Origin: Hyphomicrobiales bacterium
Lineage (GTDB): Bacteria; Pseudomonadota; Alphaproteobacteria; Rhizobiales; Rhizobiaceae
DNA: 57,832 nucleotides
NCBI GenBank assembly: GCA_900466575.1
Contig: UBMP01000027.1
Span: 1-57,832, forward strand
Reading direction: 5' to 3'
A program made the translations under genes and the position numbers. Of this stretch, positions 25,069 to 33,786 are shown one piece after another; positions within the stretch are counted from its first letter, which is position 1; every line of letters begins with the position of its first letter. The notes under the pieces are model-generated. The model had not been told where the DNA came from. It saw nothing but the letters and a program-made list of their open reading frames with translations, and made no database searches.

Positions 25069-28053
25069 ATGGCAAGGCAAGACGCCAACGAGCAGTTTCA
25101 GTTGACCTCGTTCCTCGACGGTCAGAATGCGGCGTATATCGAGCAGCTGTACGCAAAGTATGAGACGGATCCGGCCTCTGTACCGGCCGAGTGGCGCGAA
25201 TTCTTCGCTGCCCTTGGCGAGAGCCCGGTTGATGTCAAGAAGGCCGCTGAAGGCGCCTCCTGGAAGAAGAAGAACTGGCCGATCGCCGCCAATGGCGAGA
25301 TCGTCAATGCGCTCGACGGCGACTGGGCCGTGGTCGAGAAGGCCGTCTCCAAGAAGATCGAGGCCAAGGCTGCCGCCGAAGGCAAGCCGGCCACGACTGC
25401 CGACGTGCTGCAATCGACCCGCGACAGCGTGCGCGCCATCATGATGATCCGCGCCTATCGCATGCGCGGCCATCTGCATGCCAAGCTCGATCCACTGGGC
25501 ATCGCTGCGCCGGTTGACGATTTCAACGAACTTTCGCCGGAAAACTACGGTTTCACGGCCGCCGATTACGATCGCAAGATCTTCATCGATAACGTTCTCG
25601 GTCTCGAATATGCGACGATCCGGGAAATGCTGGACATTCTCCAGCGCACCTATTGCTCGACGCTCGGCGTCGAGTTCATGCATATCTCCGATCCGGAAGC
25701 CAAGGCCTGGATCCAGGAGCGTATCGAAGGTCCGGACAAGGGCGTCGAATTTACGCCGAACGGCAAGAAGGCGATCCTGTCCAAGCTGATCGAAGCCGAA
25801 GGCTACGAGCAGTTCCTCGACGTGCGCTTCAAGGGCACGAAGCGTTTCGGCCTTGATGGTGGCGAAAGCCTGATCCCGGCGCTCGAGCAGATTATCAAGC
25901 GCGGCGGCAACCTCGGCCTCAAGGAAGTCGTGCTCGGCATGGCCCACCGCGGCCGCCTCAACGTTCTGACGAACGTCATGGGCAAGCCGCACCGCGCCGT
26001 GTTCCATGAGTTCAAGGGCGGCTCCTACGCGCCGGACGATGTCGAAGGTTCGGGTGACGTGAAGTATCACCTTGGTGCCTCTTCCGACCGCGAGTTCGAC
26101 AACAACAAGGTTCACCTGTCGCTGACGGCCAACCCGTCGCACCTGGAAATCGTCAACCCGGTCGTTATGGGCAAGGCACGCGCCAAGCAGGACCAGATGG
26201 CGCAGGTCTGGGATGGCGATATCATTCCGCTCAGCGAGCGCGCCAAGGTTCTGCCACTGCTGCTGCATGGCGATGCCGCCTTTGCGGGCCAGGGCGTCAC
26301 GGCTGAAATTCTCGGCCTGTCCGGTCTGCGCGGCCACCGCGTTGCCGGCACGATGCATTTCATCATCAACAACCAGATCGGTTTCACCACGAACCCGGCC
26401 TATTCGCGCTCGTCGCCGTATCCGTCCGACGTTGCCAAGATGATCGAAGCGCCGATCTTCCACGTCAACGGCGATGACCCGGAAGCGGTCGTCTACGCTG
26501 CCAAGATCGCGACCGAATTCCGGATGAAGTTCCACAAGCCGGTCGTCATCGACATGTTCTGCTATCGCCGCTTCGGCCATAACGAAGGCGACGAGCCGAG
26601 CTTCACGCAGCCGAAGATGTACAAGGAAATCCGCGCCCACAAGACGGTCGTGCAAGTCTATGCCGACCGCCTGATCGCGGAAGGCCTCATCACCGAGGGC
26701 GACCTTGAAAAGATGAAGGCCGACTGGCGCGCTCATCTCGAGCAGGAATTCGAAGCCGGCCAGGCCTACAAGCCGAACAAGGCCGACTGGCTGGACGGCG
26801 TCTGGTCCGGCCTGCGCGCCGCCGACAATGCCGACGAACAGCGTCGCGGCAAGACCGGCGTTCCGATGAAGCAGCTCAAGGAAATCGGCAAGAAGATTTC
26901 CGAAATCCCGGCCGGCTTCCATGCTCACAAGACCATCCAGCGCTTCATGGAAAACCGCGCCAAGATGATCGAAACGGGCGAGGGGATCGACTGGGCGATG
27001 GCGGAGGCTCTCGCCTTCGGCTCGCTCTGCCTTGATGGCCACAAGATCCGCCTCTCGGGTCAGGACTGCGAACGCGGCACCTTCTCGCAACGCCACTCGG
27101 TTCTCTACGATCAGGAAACCGAAGAGCGCTACGTTCCGCTCGCAAACCTTTCGCCCACGCAGGCCCGCTATGAGGTCATCAACTCGATGCTCTCGGAAGA
27201 GGCCGTGCTCGGGTTCGAATATGGCTACTCGCTGGCACGTCCGAATGCGCTGACGCTCTGGGAAGCGCAGTTCGGCGACTTCGCCAACGGTGCGCAGGTC
27301 GTGTTCGACCAGTTCATCTCGTCGGGCGAACGCAAGTGGCTGCGCATGTCCGGTCTCGTCTGCCTTCTGCCACATGGCTTCGAAGGCCAGGGTCCGGAAC
27401 ATTCGTCCGCCCGTCTGGAGCGCTGGCTGCAGATGTGCGCCGAAGACAACATGCAGGTTGCCAACTGCACGACGCCGGCCAACTATTTCCACATCCTGCG
27501 CCGCCAGATGAAGCGCGACTTCCGCAAGCCGCTCATCCTGATGACGCCGAAGTCGCTGCTGCGCCACAAGCGCGCCATTTCCCAGCTTTCGGAAATGGCG
27601 GGCGACAGCTCGTTCCACCGCCTGCTGTGGGACGACGCCGAAGTGATCAAGGACGGCCCGATCAAGCTGCAGAAGGATGCCAAGATCCGTCGCGTCGTCA
27701 TGTGCTCGGGCAAGGTCTATTACGACCTTCTCGAAGAGCGCGAAAAGCGCGGCATCGACGACATCTACCTGCTGCGTCTGGAACAGCTCTATCCGTTCCC
27801 GGCCAAGGCGCTGATCAACGAGCTTTCGCGCTTCCGCAACGCCGAAATGGTGTGGTGCCAGGAAGAGCCGAAGAACATGGGTTCGTGGGCCTTCATCGAC
27901 CCCTATCTGGAATGGGTGCTCGCCCATATCGACGCCAAGTACCAGCGCGTGCGCTACACCGGCCGTCCGGCCGCTGCATCGCCGGCAACGGGCCTGATGT
28001 CGAAGCACCTCGCACAGCTTGAAGCTTTCCTGGAAGACGCGTTGGGCGGTTGA
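25069..28053 (+). CDS. sucA: 2-oxoglutarate dehydrogenase E1 component
   Basis: Thiamine-diphosphate enzyme that decarboxylates 2-oxoglutarate and loads succinyl onto the lipoyl arm of SucB. The 994-aa length is normal for rhizobia. Landmarks: N-terminal E2-binding helix region (TSFLDGQNAAYIEQLYAKYE), ARSYMIRGH-like MMIRAYRMRGHLHAKLDPLG, VVLGMAHRGRLNVLTNVMGKP, HGDAAFAGQG for cofactor binding, and LLPHGFEGQGPEHSSARLERWLQ in the transketolase-like domain. The ATG at 25069 gives the conserved MARQDANEQFQ. The normal Shine-Dalgarno position is empty; a hairpin-spaced site is proposed separately. Confidence 0.98.
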   Translation: MARQDANEQFQLTSFLDGQNAAYIEQLYAKYETDPASVPAEWREFFAALGESPVDVKKAAEGASWKKKNWPIAANGEIVNALDGDWAVVEKAVSKKIEAKAAAEGKPATTADVLQSTRDSVRAIMMIRAYRMRGHLHAKLDPLGIAAPVDDFNELSPENYGFTAADYDRKIFIDNVLGLEYATIREMLDILQRTYCSTLGVEFMHISDPEAKAWIQERIEGPDKGVEFTPNGKKAILSKLIEAEGYEQFLDVRFKGTKRFGLDGGESLIPALEQIIKRGGNLGLKEVVLGMAHRGRLNVLTNVMGKPHRAVFHEFKGGSYAPDDVEGSGDVKYHLGASSDREFDNNKVHLSLTANPSHLEIVNPVVMGKARAKQDQMAQVWDGDIIPLSERAKVLPLLLHGDAAFAGQGVTAEILGLSGLRGHRVAGTMHFIINNQIGFTTNPAYSRSSPYPSDVAKMIEAPIFHVNGDDPEAVVYAAKIATEFRMKFHKPVVIDMFCYRRFGHNEGDEPSFTQPKMYKEIRAHKTVVQVYADRLIAEGLITEGDLEKMKADWRAHLEQEFEAGQAYKPNKADWLDGVWSGLRAADNADEQRRGKTGVPMKQLKEIGKKISEIPAGFHAHKTIQRFMENRAKMIETGEGIDWAMAEALAFGSLCLDGHKIRLSGQDCERGTFSQRHSVLYDQETEERYVPLANLSPTQARYEVINSMLSEEAVLGFEYGYSLARPNALTLWEAQFGDFANGAQVVFDQFISSGERKWLRMSGLVCLLPHGFEGQGPEHSSARLERWLQMCAEDNMQVANCTTPANYFHILRRQMKRDFRKPLILMTPKSLLRHKRAISQLSEMAGDSSFHRLLWDDAEVIKDGPIKLQKDAKIRRVVMCSGKVYYDLLEEREKRGIDDIYLLRLEQLYPFPAKALINELSRFRNAEMVWCQEEPKNMGSWAFIDPYLEWVLAHIDAKYQRVRYTGRPAAASPATGLMSKHLAQLEAFLEDALGG

Positions 28054-28062
28054 GCCGCCCAA
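28042..28062 (+). other. Stem-loop enclosing the sucA stop codon
   Basis: TTGGGCGG (28042-28049) and CCGCCCAA (28055-28062) form a perfect 8-bp stem whose 5-nt loop contains the TGA stop of sucA (28051-28053). No U-run follows. It could stabilise the upstream message or tune sucB relative to sucA; sucB starts 43 nt later. Confidence 0.6.
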
Positions 28063-28105
28063 TACTTCGCCCTCACTCGATTGAAGACAAACGGAACTGA
28101 AGACA

Positions 28106-29347
28106 ATGGCCACTGAAATCCGCGTTCCCACTCTCGGCGAATCCGTTGCCGAAGCCACCGTCGGCACCTGGTTCAAGAAGGCCGGTGACACGGTCGCCGC
28201 CGACGAAATCCTCTGCGAGCTTGAAACCGACAAGGTGACGGTCGAAGTTCCTTCGCCGGCTGCCGGCGTGCTCTCCGAAATCGTTGCCAAGGCCGGCGAT
28301 ACGGTCGAGCCGGGCGGTCTGCTCGGTCAGATCGCGGAAGGTGCCGCAGGCGCTGCCGCTGCCAAGCCTGCTGCCGCCCCGGCACCTGCTGCCGCTCCGG
28401 CCGCCGCACCGGCCCCGGCTGCTGCGCCCGCCGCTGCCCCAACTGCCGCAACCTCGATGCCGGCTGCTCCGGCTGCTGCGAAGCTGATGGCCGAAAACAA
28501 CGTCTCTGCTGATCAGGTCGATGGTTCGGGCAAGCGTGGCCAGATCCTCAAGGGTGACGTTCTCGCAGCGATTGCCAAGGGCGTTTCCGCTCCGGCTGCT
28601 GCTCCGGCCCCGGTTGCCGCCCGTCCGGCCTCCAGCGAGGCTGATGGCGTTCGCGAAGAGCGCGTGAAGATGACGCGCCTGCGCCAGACGATCGCGCGCC
28701 GCCTGAAGGACGCCCAGAACACGGCTGCCATGCTGACGACCTACAACGAGGTCGACATGAAGGCAGTCATGGATCTGCGTAACCGTTACAAGGACATCTT
28801 CGAGAAGAAGCATGGCGTGAAGCTCGGCTTCATGGGCTTCTTCACCAAGGCTGTGACGCATGCGCTGAAGGAAATCCCCGCCGTCAACGCCGAGATCGAT
28901 GGCACGGACATCATCTACAAGAACTACGCCCATATCGGCGTCGCCGTCGGCACCGACAAGGGCCTCGTCGTTCCGATCGTGCGCGATGCCGACCAGATGT
29001 CGATTGCCGAAATCGAAAAAGAAATCGGCCGCCTTGGCAAGGCAGCCCGCGATGGCCAGCTTTCCATGGCCGACATGCAGGGCGGCACGTTCACCATCTC
29101 CAATGGTGGCGTCTACGGTTCGCTGATGTCCTCCCCGATCCTGAATGCGCCGCAGTCGGGCATTCTCGGCATGCACAAGATCCAGGAGCGCCCGGTCGCC
29201 ATCGGCGGTCAGGTCGTCATCCGTCCGATGATGTATCTGGCATTGTCCTACGATCACCGGATCGTGGACGGCAAGGAAGCCGTGACATTCCTCGTCCGCG
29301 TCAAGGAAAGCCTTGAGGATCCGGAACGTCTGGTTCTCGACCTCTGA
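28106..29347 (+). CDS. sucB: 2-oxoglutarate dehydrogenase E2 (dihydrolipoyl succinyltransferase)
   Basis: Core of the 2-oxoglutarate dehydrogenase complex, moving succinyl to CoA. The 413-aa protein has a lipoyl domain with attachment Lys43 ([12 protein letters not shown]), then an Ala/Pro-rich flexible linker (about residues 85-120), an E1/E3-binding domain ([27 protein letters not shown]) and a catalytic domain with H384 and D388 in [24 protein letters not shown] is the succinyl-type lipoyl signature, separating it from pyruvate E2. A strong terminator follows 12 bp after its stop, ending the mdh-sucCDAB unit. Confidence 0.98.
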   Translation: MATEIRVPTLGESVAEATVGTWFKKAGDTVAADEILCELETDKVTVEVPSPAAGVLSEIVAKAGDTVEPGGLLGQIAEGAAGAAAAKPAAAPAPAAAPAAAPAPAAAPAAAPTAATSMPAAPAAAKLMAENNVSADQVDGSGKRGQILKGDVLAAIAKGVSAPAAAPAPVAARPASSEADGVREERVKMTRLRQTIARRLKDAQNTAAMLTTYNEVDMKAVMDLRNRYKDIFEKKHGVKLGFMGFFTKAVTHALKEIPAVNAEIDGTDIIYKNYAHIGVAVGTDKGLVVPIVRDADQMSIAEIEKEIGRLGKAARDGQLSMADMQGGTFTISNGGVYGSLMSSPILNAPQSGILGMHKIQERPVAIGGQVVIRPMMYLALSYDHRIVDGKEAVTFLVRVKESLEDPERLVLDL

Positions 29348-29359
29348 TCACAGAAACAC

Positions 29360-29387
29360 GGCCGCCGGTTCGCCCGGCGGCCTTTTT
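29360..29387 (+). terminator. Rho-independent terminator after sucB
   Basis: Perfect 9-bp stem GGCCGCCGG (29360-29368) with CCGGCGGCC (29374-29382), loop TTCGC, then TTTTT (29383-29387). The best terminator of the TCA region; it separates mdh-sucCDAB from the downstream genes, including lpdA. Confidence 0.92.
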
Positions 29388-29413
29388 GCCCTTTGGGTTT
29401 CGAGGAGCCTTGC

Positions 29414-29800
29414 ATGAGCATTGAACTGACCTGCCTGCTTTGGAGTGCCGCTCTCGGTTTCGTCTATCTCATGACGCAGGCGTCGCTCGCCAATACCGAC
29501 AATGTCGGCGGCATCGACCCGAACCGCGATCGCGAGCCGCAATTCGGTCTGAAGGCGCAGCGCGCCGGCCGTGCGCTCCGGAATTTCTTCGAAACCTATC
29601 CGCTGTTCGTCGCGCTCGTCGTCGTTGCCGAACTGGCCAATCGGCATGGCGCGCTGACGCAGTACGGCGCCATTCTTTATGTCGTGGCGCGTCTGGTCTA
29701 TCTGCCGCTTTACATTTTCGGCGGCGGGATCGTCCGCTCCGCAGTTTGGGGCCTTGCGCTTATCGGCATCGTCGCAATGTTTATCGGCATTCTGATCTGA
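29414..29800 (+). CDS. MAPEG-family membrane protein
   Basis: A 128-aa protein with four transmembrane segments, of the MAPEG superfamily (membrane-associated proteins in eicosanoid and glutathione metabolism). Characteristic are the N-terminal helix (LTCLLWSAALGFVYLM), the polar loop FGLKAQRAGRALRNFFETYPLFVALVV with the RA..N..E pattern, and ILYVVARLVYLPLYIFG. Bacterial members are rarely studied; some have glutathione transferase activity. The ATG at 29414 follows a perfectly placed GAGGAG; an earlier start at 29393 would lie against the terminator. Together with the next three genes it separates sucB from lpdA. Confidence 0.87.
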   Translation: MSIELTCLLWSAALGFVYLMTQASLANTDNVGGIDPNRDREPQFGLKAQRAGRALRNFFETYPLFVALVVVAELANRHGALTQYGAILYVVARLVYLPLYIFGGGIVRSAVWGLALIGIVAMFIGILI

Positions 29801-29813
29801 CGGCGGAACAGAT

Positions 29814-30458
29814 ATGACCCATCAATATCTGATCGAACTTGCCTCGCTGATGGCGATCTTTTCTTTCGCCATTGTCGTTCCCGGCGCCGATACGGCCATG
29901 GTGATGCGGCAGGCGATCGTGCATGGGCGCAAGGCGGCTATCCTGACGAGCTTCGGCATCGGCACGGCGCTGATGTTCCATGTCACCTATACGATCCTCG
30001 GTCTCGGTCTCATCATCTCCAAATCGATCATGCTCTTCAACGTGATCAAGTGGGCGGGCGTGGCCTATCTCATCTATATCGGCATCCAATCGCTGCGGGC
30101 CGGTTCCACAGATCTCAATACGGGCGCTGTCGAGCCTGCCGAAAAGGGCGCGCCGCAATCGGCCTTCAAGGGCTTCGCGCTCGGCTTCATGGCCAATGCG
30201 CTGAACCCCAAGCCGGTCTTCTTTTTCCTGTCGATCTTCTCGACCGTCGTTTCGCATGACACGCCGTCGGCCGTGAAGCTAGGCTATGGCCTCGTGATGG
30301 CCAGCTGCCTGATCGCCTGGTTCGTTGCCGTCTCCTTCTTCCTGACGACGCCGGCCATGCGCACGGCATTCGGACGCGCATCGAAGTGGATCAACCGGGC
30401 AAGCGGCGCTGTCTTCATCGCCTTCGGCCTCAAGCTTGCGACCGAAAAGGCGGGCTGA
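29814..30458 (+). CDS. LysE/RhtB-family exporter
   Basis: A 214-aa inner-membrane protein with about six helices, of the LysE/RhtB family that exports amino acids or related metabolites. The signature is in the first helix and loop: FSFAIVVPGADTAMVMRQAIVHGRKAAILTSFGIGTAL, where PGAD is the usual P-G-P/A-D motif. ALGFMANALNPKPVFFFLSIF is the second conserved block. The substrate is unknown. The gene starts 13 bp after the MAPEG gene and ends 4 bp before the next start, so four genes (MAPEG, LysE, periplasmic protein, SDR) appear to be one operon. Confidence 0.9.
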   Translation: MTHQYLIELASLMAIFSFAIVVPGADTAMVMRQAIVHGRKAAILTSFGIGTALMFHVTYTILGLGLIISKSIMLFNVIKWAGVAYLIYIGIQSLRAGSTDLNTGAVEPAEKGAPQSAFKGFALGFMANALNPKPVFFFLSIFSTVVSHDTPSAVKLGYGLVMASCLIAWFVAVSFFLTTPAMRTAFGRASKWINRASGAVFIAFGLKLATEKAG

Positions 30459-30462
30459 TGCC

Positions 30463-30963
30463 ATGCGGCGGTCGGGTCTTGCAGCATTGGGCATCGTGAC
30501 GGGGCTTGTACCCGCCTGCGCCCATGCGGCTGCCTGCACCCAGGAAAAGGCCACCTATCGCGACCGAGACAATGCCTATGAGTTGGCTTTTTCCCCCGTC
30601 CAGCTCGATGCCGAGTCCAACACACATCGCTTCAAGCTGAACGTACTCGGCACCAAGCTTACGCTCGACGGCTATGTCACGGGTTCGGCCCCGGTGAACC
30701 GTTCGAACGGAATTCTGTTCTTCAATTGTCCCGATGGCGACGTGACCGGCAAGGACATTGCCGACTGCACGGTCTGGCAAGGCGTCGTTTACGGCCAGAC
30801 GGCAGGGCGGATCGATCTCCTTCCAGCGCAGGGCAAGGATGCGGCCGACGCCATCCTTTTACCCGATCTTGGCCCCTCCATCCAGCAGTCGAAGGCCTAT
30901 GCTGAAGCCAAGGCCAAGGTTGCGCCATGGGATGTACTGGAGTTCAAGGAGTGCGCGAAATGA
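30463..30963 (+). CDS. Secreted hypothetical protein
   Basis: A 166-aa protein with a signal peptide (MRRSGLAALGIVTGLVPACAHA, cleavage likely before AACTQ). The mature region contains four cysteines (ACTQEK, FFNCPDG, IADCTVW, FKECAK) likely paired in the periplasm and a beta-rich middle (HRFKLNVLGTKLTLDGYVTG). I recognise no named domain. A TTG at 30436 could start the frame earlier but would add 9 charged residues and overlap lysE; the ATG at 30463 gives a normal signal peptide. The end overlaps the SDR gene by four bases (ATGA), so the two are translationally coupled. Confidence 0.7.
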   Translation: MRRSGLAALGIVTGLVPACAHAAACTQEKATYRDRDNAYELAFSPVQLDAESNTHRFKLNVLGTKLTLDGYVTGSAPVNRSNGILFFNCPDGDVTGKDIADCTVWQGVVYGQTAGRIDLLPAQGKDAADAILLPDLGPSIQQSKAYAEAKAKVAPWDVLEFKECAK

Positions 30964-31712
30964 CCGAGCAACCCGTTCTACTCGTTACCGGCGGCAGCCG
31001 CGGTATCGGCGCAAGCGTTGCGCTGAAGGCCGCTGAAAAGGGCTGGGCCGTAGTCGTCAATTATGCGCGCGACCGCGAGGCGGCGGAAGCCATTGCCGGC
31101 ATCATCAACGAGACGGGCGGCTCGGCCGTGGCGGTGCAGGGCGATGTGTCGCGCGAAGAGGATATCGCGGCGATCTTCGCCGTCATCGATACGGCGTTCG
31201 GGCGGCTGGACGGGCTGGTGAACAATGCTGGCGTGGTTGATGTGGTGGCGCGCGTGGACGAGATGAGCCGCGAGCGGTTGGAGCGGATGTTTGCCATCAA
31301 CTGCATTGGCGCGATCCGCATCGCCTCGGAATCGGTGAAGCGCATGTCGACCCGACATGGCGGCAAGGGTGGCGTCATCGTCAATATCTCCTCGATGGCG
31401 ACCGTGATCGGATCGCCGAACCAATATGTCGATTATGCCGCCTCCAAGGGCGCCATCGACACGCTGACCATCGGTCTGGCGCGCGAAGTGGCGGACGAGA
31501 GCATTCGCGTCAATGCGGTTAGGCCCGGCATCATCGACACCGATATCCACGCCTCCGGCGGCCTGCCGGACCGGGTCCGTGACCTGGCTGCGTCCATCCC
31601 GATGAAGCGCGCGGGCGAGCCCGACGAAGTGGCCGATGCCATTCTCTATCTCCTGTCTCCCGAAGCGTCCTACGTGACGGGGGCGATACTCAATGTCTCC
31701 GGTGGCAGGTAA
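30960..31712 (+). CDS. Short-chain dehydrogenase/reductase (SDR)
   Basis: A 250-aa classical SDR oxidoreductase. The cofactor motif TGGSRGIGA is at the N-terminus, NNAGVV is the structural NNAG, and the catalytic Ser-Tyr-Lys is seen as NISSMA...YVDYAASKGA. VRPGIIDTDIHASGG follows as usual. SNYARD-type sequence after beta-2 (VVNYARDREAAE) suggests NADP(H), but this is weak. The substrate is unknown; the closest architecture is the glucose/3-oxoacyl reductase-like YgfF/YhxC type. The start ATG overlaps the previous stop (ATGA); a 29-bp gap leads to lpdA, so lpdA may be read from this operon. Confidence 0.92.
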   Translation: MTEQPVLLVTGGSRGIGASVALKAAEKGWAVVVNYARDREAAEAIAGIINETGGSAVAVQGDVSREEDIAAIFAVIDTAFGRLDGLVNNAGVVDVVARVDEMSRERLERMFAINCIGAIRIASESVKRMSTRHGGKGGVIVNISSMATVIGSPNQYVDYAASKGAIDTLTIGLAREVADESIRVNAVRPGIIDTDIHASGGLPDRVRDLAASIPMKRAGEPDEVADAILYLLSPEASYVTGAILNVSGGR

Positions 31713-31741
31713 GGCCACTGGTCGGAAGGAAGGAAATCGAA

Positions 31742-33148
31742 ATGTCCTATGATGTGATCGTGATCGGCACCGGCCCCGGCGGCTATGTCTGCGCAATCAA
31801 GGCCGCCCAGCTCGGCCTCAAGACCGCCGTCATCGAAAAGCGCGCCACCTATGGCGGCACCTGCCTGAACATCGGCTGCATCCCGTCCAAGGCGCTGCTG
31901 CATGCGTCGGAAGTCTTCGCGCATACGGCCCACGGCATTGCCGAACTCGGCGTTGAGGTCTCGGCTCCGAAGCTGAACCTCGAAAAGATGATGGCGCACA
32001 AGGACGCGACCGTGAAGTCCAACGTCGATGGCGTGCAGTTCCTGTTCAAGAAGAACAAGATCGACACGTTCCAGGGCACCGGCAAGGTCGAGAGTGCGGG
32101 CAAGGTTTCCGTCACGAACGACAAGGGCGAAGTCACGACGCTGGAAACCAAGAACATCGTGATCGCAACGGGTTCCGACGTCGCCGGCATTCCGGGCGTC
32201 AAGGTCGATATCGATGAGAAGGTGATCGTGTCGTCCACCGGCGGCATCGCGCTTTCCAAGGTTCCGGAAAAGATGGTTGTCGTCGGCGGTGGCGTCATCG
32301 GGCTTGAACTTGGCTCGGTCTGGTCGCGGCTCGGTGCCAAGGTCACGGTTGTCGAATATCTCGACAACATCCTCGGCGGCATGGACGGCGAAGTCTCCAA
32401 GCAGTTCCAGCGGATGCTCGCGAAGCAGGGCATGGAATTCCATCTCGGCGCGAAGGTGACTGGCGTGGAGAAGGCCGGCAAGGGTGCGAAGGTGACGTTC
32501 GAGCCCGTGAAGGGCGGCGACAAGACCGTGCTCGACGCCGATGTCGTGCTGGTCGCCACGGGCCGCAAGCCCTACACGGAAGGTCTCGGTCTGGCGGAAG
32601 CCGGCGTTGTCCTCGACAATCGCGGCCGCGTCGAAATCGATCACCACTACCGCACCAATGTTGCCGGCATCTATGCCATCGGCGACGTGGTCAAGGGTCC
32701 GATGCTCGCCCACAAGGCGGAAGACGAGGGCGTGGCGTTGGCCGAAATCCTCGCCGGTCAGGCCGGCCATGTGAACTATGACGTCATTCCGGGCGTGGTC
32801 TACACGCAGCCGGAAGTCGCCTCCGTCGGCAAGACGGAAGAGGAACTGAAGGCCGCAGGCATCGCCTACAAGGTTGGCAAGTTCCCCTTCACCGCCAATG
32901 GCCGTGCCCGCGCCATGCTGGCGACGGATGGTTTCGTCAAGGTTCTGGCGGACAAGGAGACCGATCGCGTTCTCGGCGTTCACATCATCGGCTTTGGCGC
33001 CGGCGAGATGATCCACGAGGCGGCGGTTCTGATGGAATTCGGCGGCTCTTCGGAAGATCTCGGCCGCACCTGCCATGCGCATCCGACCATGTCGGAAGCC
33101 GTGAAGGAAGCGGCTCTGGCCACCTTCTTCAAGCCGATCCACATGTAA
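31742..33148 (+). CDS. lpdA: Dihydrolipoyl dehydrogenase (E3)
   Basis: FAD enzyme that reoxidises the lipoyl arm of 2-oxo acid dehydrogenase complexes and makes NADH. The 468-aa protein has the FAD motif IGTGPGGYVCAIKAA, the redox disulfide C41/C46 (GGTCLNIGCIPSK), the NAD-binding VVGGGVIGLELGSVW and the catalytic pair H447/E452 (CHAHPTMSEAV). Its position downstream of sucAB suggests it serves the 2-oxoglutarate complex, although a terminator and four unrelated genes lie between. AAGGAAAT precedes the ATG. A strong terminator follows. Confidence 0.97.
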   Translation: MSYDVIVIGTGPGGYVCAIKAAQLGLKTAVIEKRATYGGTCLNIGCIPSKALLHASEVFAHTAHGIAELGVEVSAPKLNLEKMMAHKDATVKSNVDGVQFLFKKNKIDTFQGTGKVESAGKVSVTNDKGEVTTLETKNIVIATGSDVAGIPGVKVDIDEKVIVSSTGGIALSKVPEKMVVVGGGVIGLELGSVWSRLGAKVTVVEYLDNILGGMDGEVSKQFQRMLAKQGMEFHLGAKVTGVEKAGKGAKVTFEPVKGGDKTVLDADVVLVATGRKPYTEGLGLAEAGVVLDNRGRVEIDHHYRTNVAGIYAIGDVVKGPMLAHKAEDEGVALAEILAGQAGHVNYDVIPGVVYTQPEVASVGKTEEELKAAGIAYKVGKFPFTANGRARAMLATDGFVKVLADKETDRVLGVHIIGFGAGEMIHEAAVLMEFGGSSEDLGRTCHAHPTMSEAVKEAALATFFKPIHM

Positions 33149-33205
33149 AATTCAGCCGCATTTGGCCTTGGTCAAATCCGGGTATGAGGTTTTTATAATC
33201 ATTCT

Positions 33206-33242
33206 AGAAAGCGCCTTGCGACGCAGGGCGCTTTCTGTTTTT
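33206..33242 (+). terminator. Rho-independent terminator after lpdA
   Basis: AGAAAGCGCCTTGCG (33206-33220) pairs with CGCAGGGCGCTTTCT (33222-33236) with a single T-G wobble, followed by a run of T from 33238. It ends the lpdA transcript ahead of the cytochrome b561 gene. Confidence 0.9.
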
Positions 33243-33285
33243 GTCTTTGGCGCGGGCTTATGCTCATTTGCGAAAAGGCAAGACA

Positions 33286-33786
33286 ATGAAACCCTTGAAC
33301 TATTCCATTCCACAGCGCGTGCTGCATTGGGGCATGGCGCTCCTGATCCTCTTCAACCTGCTCTTTACCGAGGGCATGGAGACCTGGAACCGAGCGGTGC
33401 GGAAGGGTCTGGAGATTACGCCGGAGATGGTGTCTTCGGCCAATATCCACGCCTATGTGGGGATCGCCATCCTCGTTCTGGTCGTCATTCGTCTCGGTCT
33501 TCGCTTTGTCCAGGGTGTACCGGACCTGCCGTCCGAGGAGCCGCCGGTGCTGAAGCTTGTTGCGACCGCGACGCATGCCTTGCTCTATCTGTTGATGATC
33601 GCGTTGCCGTTGACGGGTATGGCCAAGTATTATTTCGGCCAGAATACCGCAGGTGACATCCATGCCGATGTCCTGAAGGTGATCCTCTGGGCCCTCATCG
33701 TCCTGCATGTGGCAGGCGCCCTCGTGCAGAAGTTCTACTTCAAGACCGACGTGCTGGACCGCATGACCAAGGGCGTGAAGGCTTGA
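33286..33786 (+). CDS. Cytochrome b561-family protein
   Basis: A 166-aa, four-helix inner-membrane dihaem cytochrome b of the bacterial b561 (CybB/YodB) family, which moves electrons between quinols and acceptors such as superoxide. The expected helix histidines are present: PQRVLHWGMALLI, NIHAYVGIAILVLVVIRLGLRF, ATHALLYLLMIALPLTGM and VLHVAGALVQKFYF. The frame is open upstream, but the ATG at 33286 begins the family N-terminus (MKPLNYSIPQRVLHW). It overlaps the next gene's TTG start by four bases (TTGA), so they are coupled. Confidence 0.92.
   Translation: MKPLNYSIPQRVLHWGMALLILFNLLFTEGMETWNRAVRKGLEITPEMVSSANIHAYVGIAILVLVVIRLGLRFVQGVPDLPSEEPPVLKLVATATHALLYLLMIALPLTGMAKYYFGQNTAGDIHADVLKVILWALIVLHVAGALVQKFYFKTDVLDRMTKGVKA

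Noticed and set aside
25033-28290. 1085-codon open frame antisense to sucA
   Set aside because: An artefact of strong codon bias in sucA; composition is atypical for a protein and it crosses the sucA-sucB boundary.
28366-28460. Ala/Pro-coding low-complexity tract in sucB as a DNA repeat
   Set aside because: It is the normal flexible linker of the E2 protein, not an expanded DNA repeat array.
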